Both the position numbers and the translations under genes were made by a program. From the IMG/VR virus record IMGVR_UViG_3300030329_002776, positions 1 to 50,999 of that record: a stretch of 50,999 nt of DNA; one strand, 5' to 3'. Source of the DNA: a virus. The notes under the pieces are model-generated. The model had not been told where the DNA came from and ran no database searches. It saw only the letters and a program-made list of their open reading frames with translations. This document shows, in pieces, positions 1 through 7,402 of this stretch (position 1 is its first letter; each line of letters starts with the position of its first letter).

Positions 1-68
1 ATACCGTAGAAGTAAATGATATAAAAATAATAAAACAAAGAATAGATGAACGAAGACCTAAGAGATAG
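1..68 (+). CDS. 3' end of an unidentified phage gene (partial)
   Basis: An open frame enters from the left edge (frame starting at base 3) and stops at TAG 66-68. The visible 21 residues are rich in Lys, Arg and Ile and end in RRPKR. Its end overlaps the next small gene by 23 bases, the same tight packing seen in the rest of the + strand block. There is too little sequence to assign a function, and it could be a chance open frame. Confidence 0.4.
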   Translation, partial: TVEVNDIKIIKQRIDERRPKR

Positions 69-171
69 AATAAACCAATGGAATGAAATAAAATATCCTA
101 ATGATAATGAAACAAGGATTATTTTTACAACATTAAAACCAGAGGGGACTGTGACAACAGCCCCTAAATAA
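46..171 (+). CDS. Small hypothetical protein, 41 aa
   Basis: ATG at 46 and TAA at 169-171 give a 41-residue protein beginning MNEDLRDRINQWNEIKYP. The first half is charged and probably helical. The second half (TTLKPEGTVTTAPK) looks disordered. It lies head-to-tail with its neighbours on the same strand, 17 bases before the next gene. I recognise no family. Small proteins of this kind are usual in the early region of phages. Confidence 0.4.
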   Translation: MNEDLRDRINQWNEIKYPNDNETRIIFTTLKPEGTVTTAPK

Positions 172-188
172 TATAGAGTAATAGGCTA

Positions 189-809
189 ATGTCACACGAT
201 AGAAATATAAAATACTTAAATGATAAGCGTATCGTTTACAGAAGAGATCCTATTAAAGATAAACCAGACAAAGAAAATAAACACTATATGTTTTATCTTA
301 ATGGCACTTACGAATGCTATACACTATTCGCGTCTAAAGCTAAAATAACCACATATAAGAGTTTAAAATGGCATTTATTAGTATTGTGGTATCTCAATCC
401 ACAATTAGATCAAGATGAGTTTATGAAAATAGCCGAAGTTGTATCTAAAAAAGAAAATGGATTTACTTCGTTTACAATACACTTTGATTTACTTAAGAAA
501 ATGGTATATGAAGTTAGTATGTTAGATTTAGATGAACCACCAAAAAATAAATTACGAAAAGTTATATTTAAATATGGTAATGGTTTAACTAAAGAAGAGA
601 AATTACGCATCGTAGGTGAATTAATAGGTAGATCTAAAAGAATACATCAAGACGATGTTTATCAATGTATGTTAGATTTAAATGATATAGGTAAGAAAAT
701 TACTATCGGAAGAATAGCAGGATTGTTAAACTGCTCAACTAGAACTATACATAGAAATATGTGTACAGAATTAAAAAGAGAAAAAGAATTATTAAACAAA
801 CAATTATGA
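189..809 (+). CDS. Phage protein with C-terminal helix-turn-helix, 206 aa
   Basis: The C-terminal part (about residues 165-195, KKITIGRIAGLLNCSTRTIH) has the pattern of a helix-turn-helix: a helix, a short turn, then a recognition helix with Ser/Thr/Arg followed by a basic tail. DNA binding is therefore likely. The first 150 residues are basic and lysine-rich and match no family I know. The gene sits at the head of the + strand block just before a sigma factor gene, which suits a transcription or replication regulator, but this is inference. Its stop codon overlaps the ATG of the next small gene (ATGA), so the two are translationally coupled. Confidence 0.7.
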   Translation: MSHDRNIKYLNDKRIVYRRDPIKDKPDKENKHYMFYLNGTYECYTLFASKAKITTYKSLKWHLLVLWYLNPQLDQDEFMKIAEVVSKKENGFTSFTIHFDLLKKMVYEVSMLDLDEPPKNKLRKVIFKYGNGLTKEEKLRIVGELIGRSKRIHQDDVYQCMLDLNDIGKKITIGRIAGLLNCSTRTIHRNMCTELKREKELLNKQL

Positions 810-922
810 CAGAAACACAGTACAAAGAATTAACAGAATTATTAACAAAAATACTTGCGGAATTAAAACTTGCTAATCATAAGCATTTTAAATCACCGAT
901 AAGAGCTAAAAACTTTAGATAA
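806..922 (+). CDS. Small hypothetical protein, 38 aa
   Basis: The ATG at 806 overlaps the stop of the preceding gene by four bases (ATGA), and the TAA at 920-922 directly abuts the ATG of the sigma factor gene at 923. This exact fit between two genes is the main evidence that it is real. The product begins MTETQYKELTELLTKILAEL, an amphipathic helix, followed by a short basic tail ending in KNFR. No family is recognised. It could be a small partner or modulator of the neighbouring HTH or sigma protein, but nothing in the sequence proves this. Confidence 0.6.
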   Translation: MTETQYKELTELLTKILAELKLANHKHFKSPIRAKNFR

Positions 923-1681
923 ATGAAACATTATAATATACAGAATTATATAAGATATAAAGAAGATTTAGAAGTTACATTAAAACGAATAGAAAATAAA
1001 GATTGGAAAGATTACACTAGAAATGAGTTAATAATGGTGTTTATGCCACTTGTAGAAAATATAGCTAGAAAATTTGCAACATCACAACAAGCTTCTGGAG
1101 TTATGGCTATAACAGATATGATACAAGAAGGACATTTGAATCTTGTTAAAGCTGTAGATAGAATTTATTGGGAAAAAATTGAACAATCAGAAGATCAAGA
1201 AAAAACATTAAAAAGTTTTTTATCAAAAAGAATAAAAGGAGGAATAAGAAGAGAAATAGATAAAAATAGAGGACAAATGAGATTGCCAGAACATGTAACA
1301 AATAATATACGTAAAAACTTTGGTAAAGATAAGAAAGCTGTAGCTATGTTTTTTAATTCTATATTTTTAAGTATAGATGCTGGAACTAGAGAAGATGACG
1401 ATTTATTTCTACAAATAGAAGATAAATCAGAACCATATAATATAGAATTTTTAAATATGTATTTAACTAGTTTATTAAAACAACATTTGACGGATAAAGA
1501 ATTTCATGTATTAAGATTAAGTTATGGTTTAGACTGCGATAAGCATTCAGCGAAAGAAATAGCAGAATATTTAGATATAGAAGGAAGTGGTGCTTATGTT
1601 AGGGTTTCGCAATTAAAAAAGCAAGCTGTAGATAAATTAATAGAGAATGTAGATCACTCGCAAGTGCTTGATTACCTGTAA
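923..1681 (+). CDS. Phage RNA polymerase sigma factor, sigma-70 family
   Basis: The 252-aa product has the layout of a sigma-70 family protein. Residues ~33-82 resemble region 2 (VENIARKF, then DMIQEGHLNLVKAVDR, the core-binding/-10 helix pattern). The stretch RGQMRLPEHV resembles the region 2.4-3.0 boundary of primary sigmas (R-x-[IL]P-x-H). Residues ~191-241 resemble region 4 (LTDKEFHVLRLSYGL, then a HTH with AKEIAEYL and a VSQLKKQAVDKL recognition helix). Region 1.1 and most of region 3 are missing or reduced, as in alternative and phage sigmas. It would redirect host RNA polymerase to phage promoters, perhaps those of the virion block. Neighbours are early-type genes on the same strand. 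Family assignment is firm; the target promoters are unknown. Confidence 0.88.
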   Translation: MKHYNIQNYIRYKEDLEVTLKRIENKDWKDYTRNELIMVFMPLVENIARKFATSQQASGVMAITDMIQEGHLNLVKAVDRIYWEKIEQSEDQEKTLKSFLSKRIKGGIRREIDKNRGQMRLPEHVTNNIRKNFGKDKKAVAMFFNSIFLSIDAGTREDDDLFLQIEDKSEPYNIEFLNMYLTSLLKQHLTDKEFHVLRLSYGLDCDKHSAKEIAEYLDIEGSGAYVRVSQLKKQAVDKLIENVDHSQVLDYL

Positions 1682-1718
1682 GTTAGAACAAGTGATAAAT
1701 GTAAATTTAATAAAAAAC

Positions 1719-1738
1719 GTGTGATTATATATACACAC
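1719..1738. promoter_or_regulatory. Inverted repeat with TATATATA core before the recombination genes
   Basis: The 72-base gap between the sigma factor gene and the ERF gene is one of the few real gaps in the + strand block. It holds arms GTGTG (1719-1723) and CACAC (1734-1738) around an AT-only core. This could be an operator or part of a promoter for the recombination and replication genes. The arms are short and the spacing is only suggestive, so this is a weak call. Confidence 0.25.
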
Positions 1739-1753
1739 CAAAAGACCAATATT

Positions 1754-2299
1754 ATGAAAGAATTAAACCAAAAATTAGCTATAGTTCAAACAAAACTTAA
1801 AGCTAAAAAATCAAGTTACAACTATTTCCGTAAAGCGGAGGACATCTTAGAGGCTATAAAGCCTTTCCTTTTAGAACAAGGCATCTCTGTAACTCTTAAT
1901 GAAGAGTTAATAATGAACGATCCTGTTCCAACAATTAAATCAACAGCAACAATATCGGATGGCGAGAATGCTATACACGCTACAGCTATAGTCGGTGTAG
2001 ACCTTAATCAAAAAGGTATGCAAACCGCTCAGCAATTTGGCGCTGCATCTTCTTATGGTAAGAAATATGCATTAGGTAATTTATTCTTAATCGATGACAC
2101 TGAAGATGCTGATGCTACTAATGATCACGGTAAAAAATCTAATGTAGTTAATAAAATTAAACAAGCAGCAAAGCCAGCCATTACAGAAGAACAATTAAAG
2201 AAAGCCAAAGAATATGTAGTAGCAGGTGGAAGTATTGATGCTATTGAAACTAAATACAAACTAACAAATGAACAAAAAGCAAATATTACAAAAGCTTAA
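1754..2299 (+). CDS. erf: ERF family single-strand annealing protein
   Basis: The product (181 aa from ATG 1754) matches the ERF recombinase family. It has an N-terminal helical part with YFRKAEDILEAIKPFL, a beta-rich middle, and the family hallmark GAASSYGKKYALGNLFLI followed by DDTEDAD. ERF proteins anneal complementary single strands during phage recombination and genome circularisation. A start at 1721 would add 11 residues (MIIYTHQKTNI) unlike the family and would lie inside the inverted repeat, so 1754 is preferred. The gene overlaps the next one, a RecE-like nuclease, by 32 bases. A nuclease plus annealing-protein pair is the classical two-part phage recombination system. The C-terminal ~45 residues form a separate small helical domain. 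Confidence 0.88.
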   Translation: MKELNQKLAIVQTKLKAKKSSYNYFRKAEDILEAIKPFLLEQGISVTLNEELIMNDPVPTIKSTATISDGENAIHATAIVGVDLNQKGMQTAQQFGAASSYGKKYALGNLFLIDDTEDADATNDHGKKSNVVNKIKQAAKPAITEEQLKKAKEYVVAGGSIDAIETKYKLTNEQKANITKA

Positions 2300-2999
2300 A
2301 AATGACGAAGATTATTATGGAGAATTCGGTAATCAATTTTTATCTAACTCACATGTTGGAAGATTATTAAAAGATCCATTAAATGTCTTTAAACCAAGTA
2401 AACCATCACCAGCATTTCTTATAGGTGGATATTTCCATACTTGTATATTAGAACCAGATAAAATAGATAAGTATAAAGTTGTTAAATCGACAACAAGAAA
2501 TACTAAAGCCTATAAAGATGTTGCAGGTGGCGAACTATGTTTACTACAACAAGAAGTAGATGGAATTGAATTAATGAGAGAAAAAGTAATGGATAATGAT
2601 ATATGTAAAGACCTTATACAAGGTTTACAATGTGAATACGAACAACCTGGGATAATAGATTTGTTCGGAAACCAATGGAAAGGAAAAGCAGATATTGTTA
2701 ATCATGAAGAAAAGTTAGTCATTGATTTAAAAACAACAGCTGACATTAGTAAATTTAAATGGTCAGCGTCTAAGTATAACTATGATTCGCAAGCTTATAT
2801 TTATAGTAAGTTATTTGGATATGAAATGTTATTTATAGTTATCGATAAAACCACGCATCAAATAGGAATGTTTGATTGCTCTCCTCAATTTTATGAAAAA
2901 GGAGAAGATAAGGTGCGTAGAGCAAGTGAAGCTTATGACTTGTTTTATAAGACCAAGGATTTTGACCCTAAACAGTATTTCATAAGCAAAACCCTTTAA
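2268..2999 (+). CDS. RecE-like PD-(D/E)XK exonuclease
   Basis: The 243-aa product resembles the catalytic part of exonuclease VIII/RecE-type nucleases. The sequence WKGKADIV supplies Asp142, and VIDLKTT supplies Asp153 and Lys155, the D...(D/E)xK active site. It is followed by a YDSQAYIY stretch like the Q-x-x-x-Y motif typical of RecB/RecE-type nucleases. The N-terminal half (SNSHVGRLLKDPLNV, then FLIGGYFHTCILEPDK) also fits phage RecE-like proteins. It should resect double-stranded DNA ends to give single strands for the ERF protein encoded just upstream, whose gene it overlaps by 32 bases. Function is inferred from family motifs. Confidence 0.85.
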   Translation: MNKKQILQKLKNDEDYYGEFGNQFLSNSHVGRLLKDPLNVFKPSKPSPAFLIGGYFHTCILEPDKIDKYKVVKSTTRNTKAYKDVAGGELCLLQQEVDGIELMREKVMDNDICKDLIQGLQCEYEQPGIIDLFGNQWKGKADIVNHEEKLVIDLKTTADISKFKWSASKYNYDSQAYIYSKLFGYEMLFIVIDKTTHQIGMFDCSPQFYEKGEDKVRRASEAYDLFYKTKDFDPKQYFISKTL

Positions 3000-3009
3000 A
3001 CCAAAAATT

Positions 3010-3177
3010 ATGGCAAGAACTAAATCAAAAGTATGCTCGGTAACAGGATTAAAAACTAGTGTTAACAATTTTTATGCAAATCAAAATCACGTAAAAGCTG
3101 TAGACAATATGAGAAGAAATACTGGAGCCACTAAGGAGCAGTTAACAAGAATGTTTAATCAATTAAATAATTATTAA
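3010..3177 (+). CDS. Small hypothetical protein, 55 aa
   Basis: ATG 3010 to TAA 3175-3177 encodes 55 residues starting MARTKSKVCSVTGLKTSVNN. The last A of the stop codon is the first base of the next gene's ATG, so it fits exactly into the operon. The product is basic, with a single Cys and a helical second half (EQLTRMFNQLNNY). It lies between the RecE-like nuclease and the SSB-like protein, so a role in recombination or replication is possible. No family is recognised. Confidence 0.6.
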   Translation: MARTKSKVCSVTGLKTSVNNFYANQNHVKAVDNMRRNTGATKEQLTRMFNQLNNY

Positions 3178-3485
3178 TGGCAAGTATTATTAAAACAAGT
3201 ATTAATCTTAATGCAATACCTAAAGACAAAATCTTTGTAGGTAAAAAAGGTAAATACTTACCAATCACAATTACGATTAACGATGAGTTAGATCAATTCG
3301 GTAATCAAGGACCTGTGGTTGTAGAACAAACTAAAGAAGAAAGAGATGCTAAGGCACCTAAGACTTATTTAGGAAATGTAAAGGTAGTTTGGAGTAACGG
3401 TCAAAATGTTGATCCAGCTCCAAGAGATAACAACTCAGCTCCAGCAGCATCAGCTCCTGCGGTTGAAGAAGACCTACCATTTTAG
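3177..3485 (+). CDS. Putative single-stranded DNA-binding protein
   Basis: The 102-aa protein has a beta-rich first part (KGKYLPITITINDE, then GNVKVVWSNG), compatible with a small OB-fold. A low-complexity Ala/Pro/Ser linker follows, and then the acidic tip EEDLPF. An acidic end finishing in Pro-Phe is the hallmark by which bacterial and phage SSB proteins dock their partners. The gene sits between recombination genes and the primase-helicase and abuts the latter's ATG (3486). The tail and the context make SSB the best reading. The core domain is not one I can assign with certainty, and the standard SSB core motifs are not visible. Confidence 0.65.
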   Translation: MASIIKTSINLNAIPKDKIFVGKKGKYLPITITINDELDQFGNQGPVVVEQTKEERDAKAPKTYLGNVKVVWSNGQNVDPAPRDNNSAPAASAPAVEEDLPF

Positions 3486-5198
3486 ATGAGTGTAGAGGAG
3501 ATCAATGGATTTTTGATTGATAAGTTCAATCAATATGGCCTAAAAGAGAATGCAGCGCAAGGCATATGCCCGCTGTGTTCTCATACTAGGAAACCCAAAA
3601 ATCAAAAAGCACAATGTGCTTCATACGATTGGGAACGTGGTCTCGGTACTTGTCACAATTGTGATACTACATTTCAACTTCATACTTATCAACGAAAAGG
3701 CGCTAGTGAAAAAGTTTATATAAGACCTGAAACACCAGAACAATTTAAAGATGTAAGTACAAATGTTGAAACATGGTTTGGCACAAGAGGTATTTCAAAG
3801 AAAACATTAAAAGATCTTCAAGTAACTGAAGGTTCAGAATGGATGCCTCAGACAAGTAAAGTTGAAAACACTATACAGTTTAATTATTTCATGGGTGATC
3901 AATTGATCAACGTGAAATATAGAGATGGTAGAAAGAATTTCAAATTATACAAAGGCGCAGAAAAAGTATTTTATAATATTAATAGTATTGTGGGTTATGA
4001 TTGGTGTGTTATTGTAGAAGGTGAAATGGATGTACTAGCTTTACATGAAGCTGGCATCAAGAATGCAATATCAGTACCTAATGGTGCTACATTGAATTCT
4101 AATAACTTAGATTATTTAGATAATTGTATTGATTATCTTGAGGATAAAACTAAGATAATATTAGCGGTAGATGCTGATGAACCAGGTCAAGCTCTTAAAC
4201 AAGAGTTTGTAAGAAGACTTGGCGCTGAAGTTTGCTACTTAGTAGATTTTAATGGAGAGAAAGATGCTAACGAGTATTTAGTTGAACACGGACATGAGGC
4301 ATTGAGAAATGCTATACACGCCGCGACTCAAGTTCCATTAGAAGGAGTAACAACGTTATATGATATACAAGATGAACTTAAAGACTTTGTACAGAACGGT
4401 TTTAAACCAGGTTACCAAATTGGACTTCAAAACTTCGATCAGATTTTTTCTACTTACACTGGGCAGTTTATTACTGTCACTGGTATCCCTAGTAGTGGTA
4501 AGTCTGACTTTGTTGATCAAATGGTTGTTGGTTACAATAATTTATATGGTTGGAAAACTGCGTTCGCAAGCCCAGAAAATCAACCAACATATCTCCACGC
4601 TCATAAATTAATGCGTAAAACATGGCAAGGTATGCCAAATGTAGGGGATATAGGTAGTGATAAATGGAAACAAGTAGCAGACAAAGTTAATGATAATTAT
4701 TTCTTTATAGATATGGATAGGTATACTTTAGAGTCTGTATTACGTAAAGGAGCAGAATTAGTAAAACGTAAAGGTATTAAATGTTTAGTAATTGATCCTT
4801 ATAATAAAGTTAGAGATGTAGATTGTAAAACTGAGGATGTCAATCGTTATACAATGGAATATTTAACAAAAATAGAGATATTTGCTAAGAAATATGATGT
4901 ATTAGTATTTATTGTTGCCCATCCAACTAAAATGTATAAAGGTTCTGATGGAAAAATTGAAGAACCTACAATGTATAATATTAAAGGTGGAGGTGAATGG
5001 TATGACGCTAGTTATCATGGGCTTTTAGTTCATAGAGATTATGATGCTAAAACTACTAAGGTTAAAGTACTAAAAGTTAAATTCCAAAATCTTGGTGAAA
5101 ACGGCGCTGAATCTCATTTTACTTGGGAACCTAAATCTGGAAGTTTTATTCCTAATGAACCTATAACGCAAGAAACTGATGGCCTTCCGTGGGAATAG
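3486..5198 (+). CDS. T7 gp4-like primase-helicase
   Basis: The 570-aa protein combines DNA primase and replicative helicase. Residues 28-59 carry a zinc-binding site (C28-x2-C31 and C56-x2-C59). A TOPRIM domain follows, with the catalytic Glu in VEGEMD (E178) and the metal-binding DAD at 229-231. The C-terminal half is a RecA-type DnaB/gp4 helicase: Walker A GIPSSGKS at 333-340, a Walker B-like LVIDPYNKV around 437, and later IVAHPTKM and KGGGEWYDASYHGLLVHR, typical of the gp4 end. It would open the fork and lay down primers for a phage polymerase encoded outside this window. The acidic C-terminus (ETDGLPWE) resembles gp4 tails that bind polymerase. The last 20 bases overlap the next gene. 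Confidence 0.93.
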   Translation: MSVEEINGFLIDKFNQYGLKENAAQGICPLCSHTRKPKNQKAQCASYDWERGLGTCHNCDTTFQLHTYQRKGASEKVYIRPETPEQFKDVSTNVETWFGTRGISKKTLKDLQVTEGSEWMPQTSKVENTIQFNYFMGDQLINVKYRDGRKNFKLYKGAEKVFYNINSIVGYDWCVIVEGEMDVLALHEAGIKNAISVPNGATLNSNNLDYLDNCIDYLEDKTKIILAVDADEPGQALKQEFVRRLGAEVCYLVDFNGEKDANEYLVEHGHEALRNAIHAATQVPLEGVTTLYDIQDELKDFVQNGFKPGYQIGLQNFDQIFSTYTGQFITVTGIPSSGKSDFVDQMVVGYNNLYGWKTAFASPENQPTYLHAHKLMRKTWQGMPNVGDIGSDKWKQVADKVNDNYFFIDMDRYTLESVLRKGAELVKRKGIKCLVIDPYNKVRDVDCKTEDVNRYTMEYLTKIEIFAKKYDVLVFIVAHPTKMYKGSDGKIEEPTMYNIKGGGEWYDASYHGLLVHRDYDAKTTKVKVLKVKFQNLGENGAESHFTWEPKSGSFIPNEPITQETDGLPWE

Positions 5199-5451
5199 TT
5201 ATAAACCTAAAACTAAAAAGAAAAAAGCTAATTTATATTATCCATATACTAATGAAGATATAAAGAGAGTTAGTTGGTGTTTGAATAAAAATATAGAAAT
5301 AGCTGTTAGTCCAGGTGATATTAATTGGAAGGTTGAAATTCGAATGAATAAAGGAGTTTGGAAAAGAGATCCAGGTATTTACGAACACGAAGAAGCAATG
5401 AAAAAAATGTACGAATATTATAAATATTATTATGATAAATACAATAAATAA
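5179..5451 (+). CDS. Hypothetical protein, 90 aa, basic and Tyr-rich
   Basis: ATG 5179 overlaps the end of the primase-helicase gene by 20 bases, and the gene itself overlaps the thymidylate-synthase-like gene by 20 bases. The N-terminus is strongly basic (KPKTKKKKA). The middle has a WKVEIRMNKGVWKRDPG stretch, and the end is a Tyr/Lys-rich helix (KKMYEYYKYYYDKYNK). A nucleic-acid binding role is possible from charge alone. No family is recognised. Confidence 0.6.
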   Translation: MAFRGNSYKPKTKKKKANLYYPYTNEDIKRVSWCLNKNIEIAVSPGDINWKVEIRMNKGVWKRDPGIYEHEEAMKKMYEYYKYYYDKYNK

Positions 5452-6088
5452 TAAAGTCTTTAGAAACGCAAATGAAGCATATGAATATGTACACGATCGT
5501 ATATTACAAGATGGCGTAGAGTTTGGAGACACTAAAGCTCTTTTTAACGTTGGGTTTTATATAACAGATCCTAAAGATAGAAAAATAATAAATAAAGAGC
5601 GTAAATGGAATGAAGAGTATGCCGAAGCTGAATGGCAATGGTATTTATCTGGTGATCCTAAAATATCTACACTAGGTGAGATATACGGTAAGATACCTGA
5701 AATATGGAAACGCATGGCTGATGATAAAGGTAAAGTTAATTCTAATTACGGTTATCAATGGGAGCGTAATGGGCAGTTAGATATGGTTATCGAGATATTA
5801 AGACAAAATTCAGATACTAGACAAGCGTGTATATCTATATATGATGGTAAAGAAATTACTGATTATGCTTACGATACCCCATGTACTTATGCTATACAGT
5901 TTACGATAATACACGGAAGACTTGATATGTGTATTACGATGCGTTCTAACGATCTTTGGTACGGTTTTTGTAATGATCAATATCAATTCTCTAAACTGCA
6001 AGAGATGGTCTCTAAACGGTTAGAAATTGAAACTGGTGTGTATTATCATTTTGCACATAACATGCATTTATATAACGACAAGATATGA
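5432..6088 (+). CDS. Thymidylate synthase family, likely dCMP (hydroxy)methylase
   Basis: The 218-aa protein carries the thymidylate synthase fold motifs. They are a WQWYLSGD segment near residue 68, SDTRQACISIYD at ~127-138, the catalytic Cys in DTPCTYAIQF (C151), RSNDLWYGF (R171, the phosphate/Cys-activating Arg) and a C-terminal HLY pair (H212, Y214). In thymidylate synthases the RSxD motif is followed by GLPFN, whose Asn reads the uracil base. Here the ungapped equivalent is D182 (GFCND). Asp at this place is known from T4 dCMP hydroxymethylase and turns the enzyme towards dCMP. The predicted product is therefore 5-hydroxymethyl- or 5-methyl-dCMP. It is shorter than bacterial ThyA (~264 aa). 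The MazG and RNR genes nearby belong to the same nucleotide pathway. Confidence 0.82.
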   Translation: MINTINNKVFRNANEAYEYVHDRILQDGVEFGDTKALFNVGFYITDPKDRKIINKERKWNEEYAEAEWQWYLSGDPKISTLGEIYGKIPEIWKRMADDKGKVNSNYGYQWERNGQLDMVIEILRQNSDTRQACISIYDGKEITDYAYDTPCTYAIQFTIIHGRLDMCITMRSNDLWYGFCNDQYQFSKLQEMVSKRLEIETGVYYHFAHNMHLYNDKI

Positions 6089-6897
6089 CATATTACTTAT
6101 ATCACATACCGGGAAAAAAGGTTGGCGTAACAACTAATCTTGAAGAACGTGTTCATAAACAACAAGGATATTATCCTGGTGAATACGAAATAATAGAAAC
6201 ATCTGATGATATAGATTTTATATCAGCAGGTGAAATAATAATGCAAAAATGCTACGGCTACAAAGTAGACGAAGTATTATATAGTGAACTTAAATTTAAT
6301 AATAAAGAAATGAATATAAATATAACAGAACAAACAACAACATTTCCATGTCCGGTTAATAAACTAAAGGGACAACTTATGGATAATATGGATATGAAAT
6401 GGGAAACAGAGCATGGCTCATGTGTTATAACCGATAAATCTATAGAATGGATAATGAAAAACGTACAAACATCTAAATATAATACAGAAAGATGTTATAT
6501 ATACAATAAAGCATTTGCTAGATATTTTGATAATAATGATCCATATAATGGTAAAACAACTACTGGAGGATTGTTTCCCACTGGCGTTAGACAAGAAAAT
6601 GGCAAGGCTACTAAATTTGATTTAATTAGAGCTTGGGCTGACGAAAGAGGTTTATATGATCAAGGTGACGTTAAAACGCAAACATTAAAATTAATAGAAG
6701 AAGCTGGTGAAATATGCAGAGCTGTATTAAAGTATAATCAAGCAGAAATTAAAGATGGTATTGGTGATTGCGTGGTCGTACTTACGAACTTAGCTAGATT
6801 GGCAGGAACTAGTATTGAAGACTGTATTGATATAGCGTACGATGAAATTAAAGATAGAACAGGTAAAATGAGTAATGGAACATTTAAAAAAGATTAA
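6085..6897 (+). CDS. GIY-YIG-like plus MazG fusion protein
   Basis: This 270-aa protein appears to join two domains. Residues 1-60 (YLYHIPGKKVGVTTNLEERV, then GEIIMQKC) resemble the GIY-YIG nuclease superfamily. There is a degenerate YIG strand, an Arg at R22 where the catalytic Arg falls, and a Glu at E50 in the position of the metal-binding Glu. Residues ~178-262 are a MazG-type all-alpha NTP pyrophosphohydrolase with EExxE (E205, E206, E209) and DGIGD (D224, D228), the magnesium-binding motif. MazG enzymes hydrolyse nucleoside triphosphates, and phage versions prefer dGTP and dCTP. The middle (90-175) is Cys-containing and unassigned. It overlaps the preceding gene by four bases. MazG is firm; the GIY-YIG part is likely but divergent. 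Confidence 0.8.
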   Translation: MTYYLYHIPGKKVGVTTNLEERVHKQQGYYPGEYEIIETSDDIDFISAGEIIMQKCYGYKVDEVLYSELKFNNKEMNINITEQTTTFPCPVNKLKGQLMDNMDMKWETEHGSCVITDKSIEWIMKNVQTSKYNTERCYIYNKAFARYFDNNDPYNGKTTTGGLFPTGVRQENGKATKFDLIRAWADERGLYDQGDVKTQTLKLIEEAGEICRAVLKYNQAEIKDGIGDCVVVLTNLARLAGTSIEDCIDIAYDEIKDRTGKMSNGTFKKD

Positions 6898-6898
6898 T

Positions 6899-7402
6899 AT
6901 GAAAAAAACAATTTTAATATTATTAGTTTCACTTGGACTACAAGCGCAAGCGCAAATTAGTTGGTGTGACTCAATATCATATACAACATTATCTCAACAA
7001 ACGTTAACTGTAGTTGGCAATCCATCAGGTTTTTCGAATGATATGATGGATTCTACAACTTGGTATTGGTCAGCATGTAATTCATCAATGTGTTATTCGG
7101 GTGTAGGACAAACTGTTATTTTTCCAAATATAATGTTAACAGATACAGTTAAACTGTGTTATGAAGCTTATATATATGGTTTGGATACTTACGGTTATTT
7201 CCTTGATATTACGTGCTCGCATTGTGACTCGTTAATATACGATGGTTTTTCATGGGTGTTATTTAGCTCAAGTAATACAGTTGGAATAGTTGAAATAAAA
7301 AATAAAACAAATAATAACAAGATGTACGATCTGTATGGTAGAGAATTATTAAAACCAAAAGGATTATATATTAAAAACAATAAATTATATTATGTCGAGT
7401 AG
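6899..7402 (+). CDS. Secreted protein with T9SS-like C-terminus, 167 aa
   Basis: From ATG 6899 the protein starts with a clear Sec signal peptide (MKKTILILLVSLGLQAQAQ, cleavage near residue 18). The mature part is rich in Ser, Thr, Tyr and Cys with a DSTTWYWSACNSSMC segment. The C-terminus (KMYDLYGRELLKPKGLYIKN) resembles the short sorting domains of Bacteroidetes type IX secretion cargo ('YDLxGR...KGIYI'). I predict export across both membranes and display on or release from the cell. It sits between MazG-type genes on the same strand, only one base after the fusion gene and overlapping the next gene by 11 bases. An in-frame upstream ATG (6875) would place charged residues before the signal, so 6899 is preferred. 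The specific function is unknown. Confidence 0.75.
   Translation: MKKTILILLVSLGLQAQAQISWCDSISYTTLSQQTLTVVGNPSGFSNDMMDSTTWYWSACNSSMCYSGVGQTVIFPNIMLTDTVKLCYEAYIYGLDTYGYFLDITCSHCDSLIYDGFSWVLFSSSNTVGIVEIKNKTNNNKMYDLYGRELLKPKGLYIKNNKLYYVE

Noticed and set aside
5233-5532. - strand frame of 99 residues
   Set aside because: It lies antisense to two overlapping + strand genes, and its Phe/Ile-rich composition is the reverse of Lys/Asn/Tyr-rich coding.
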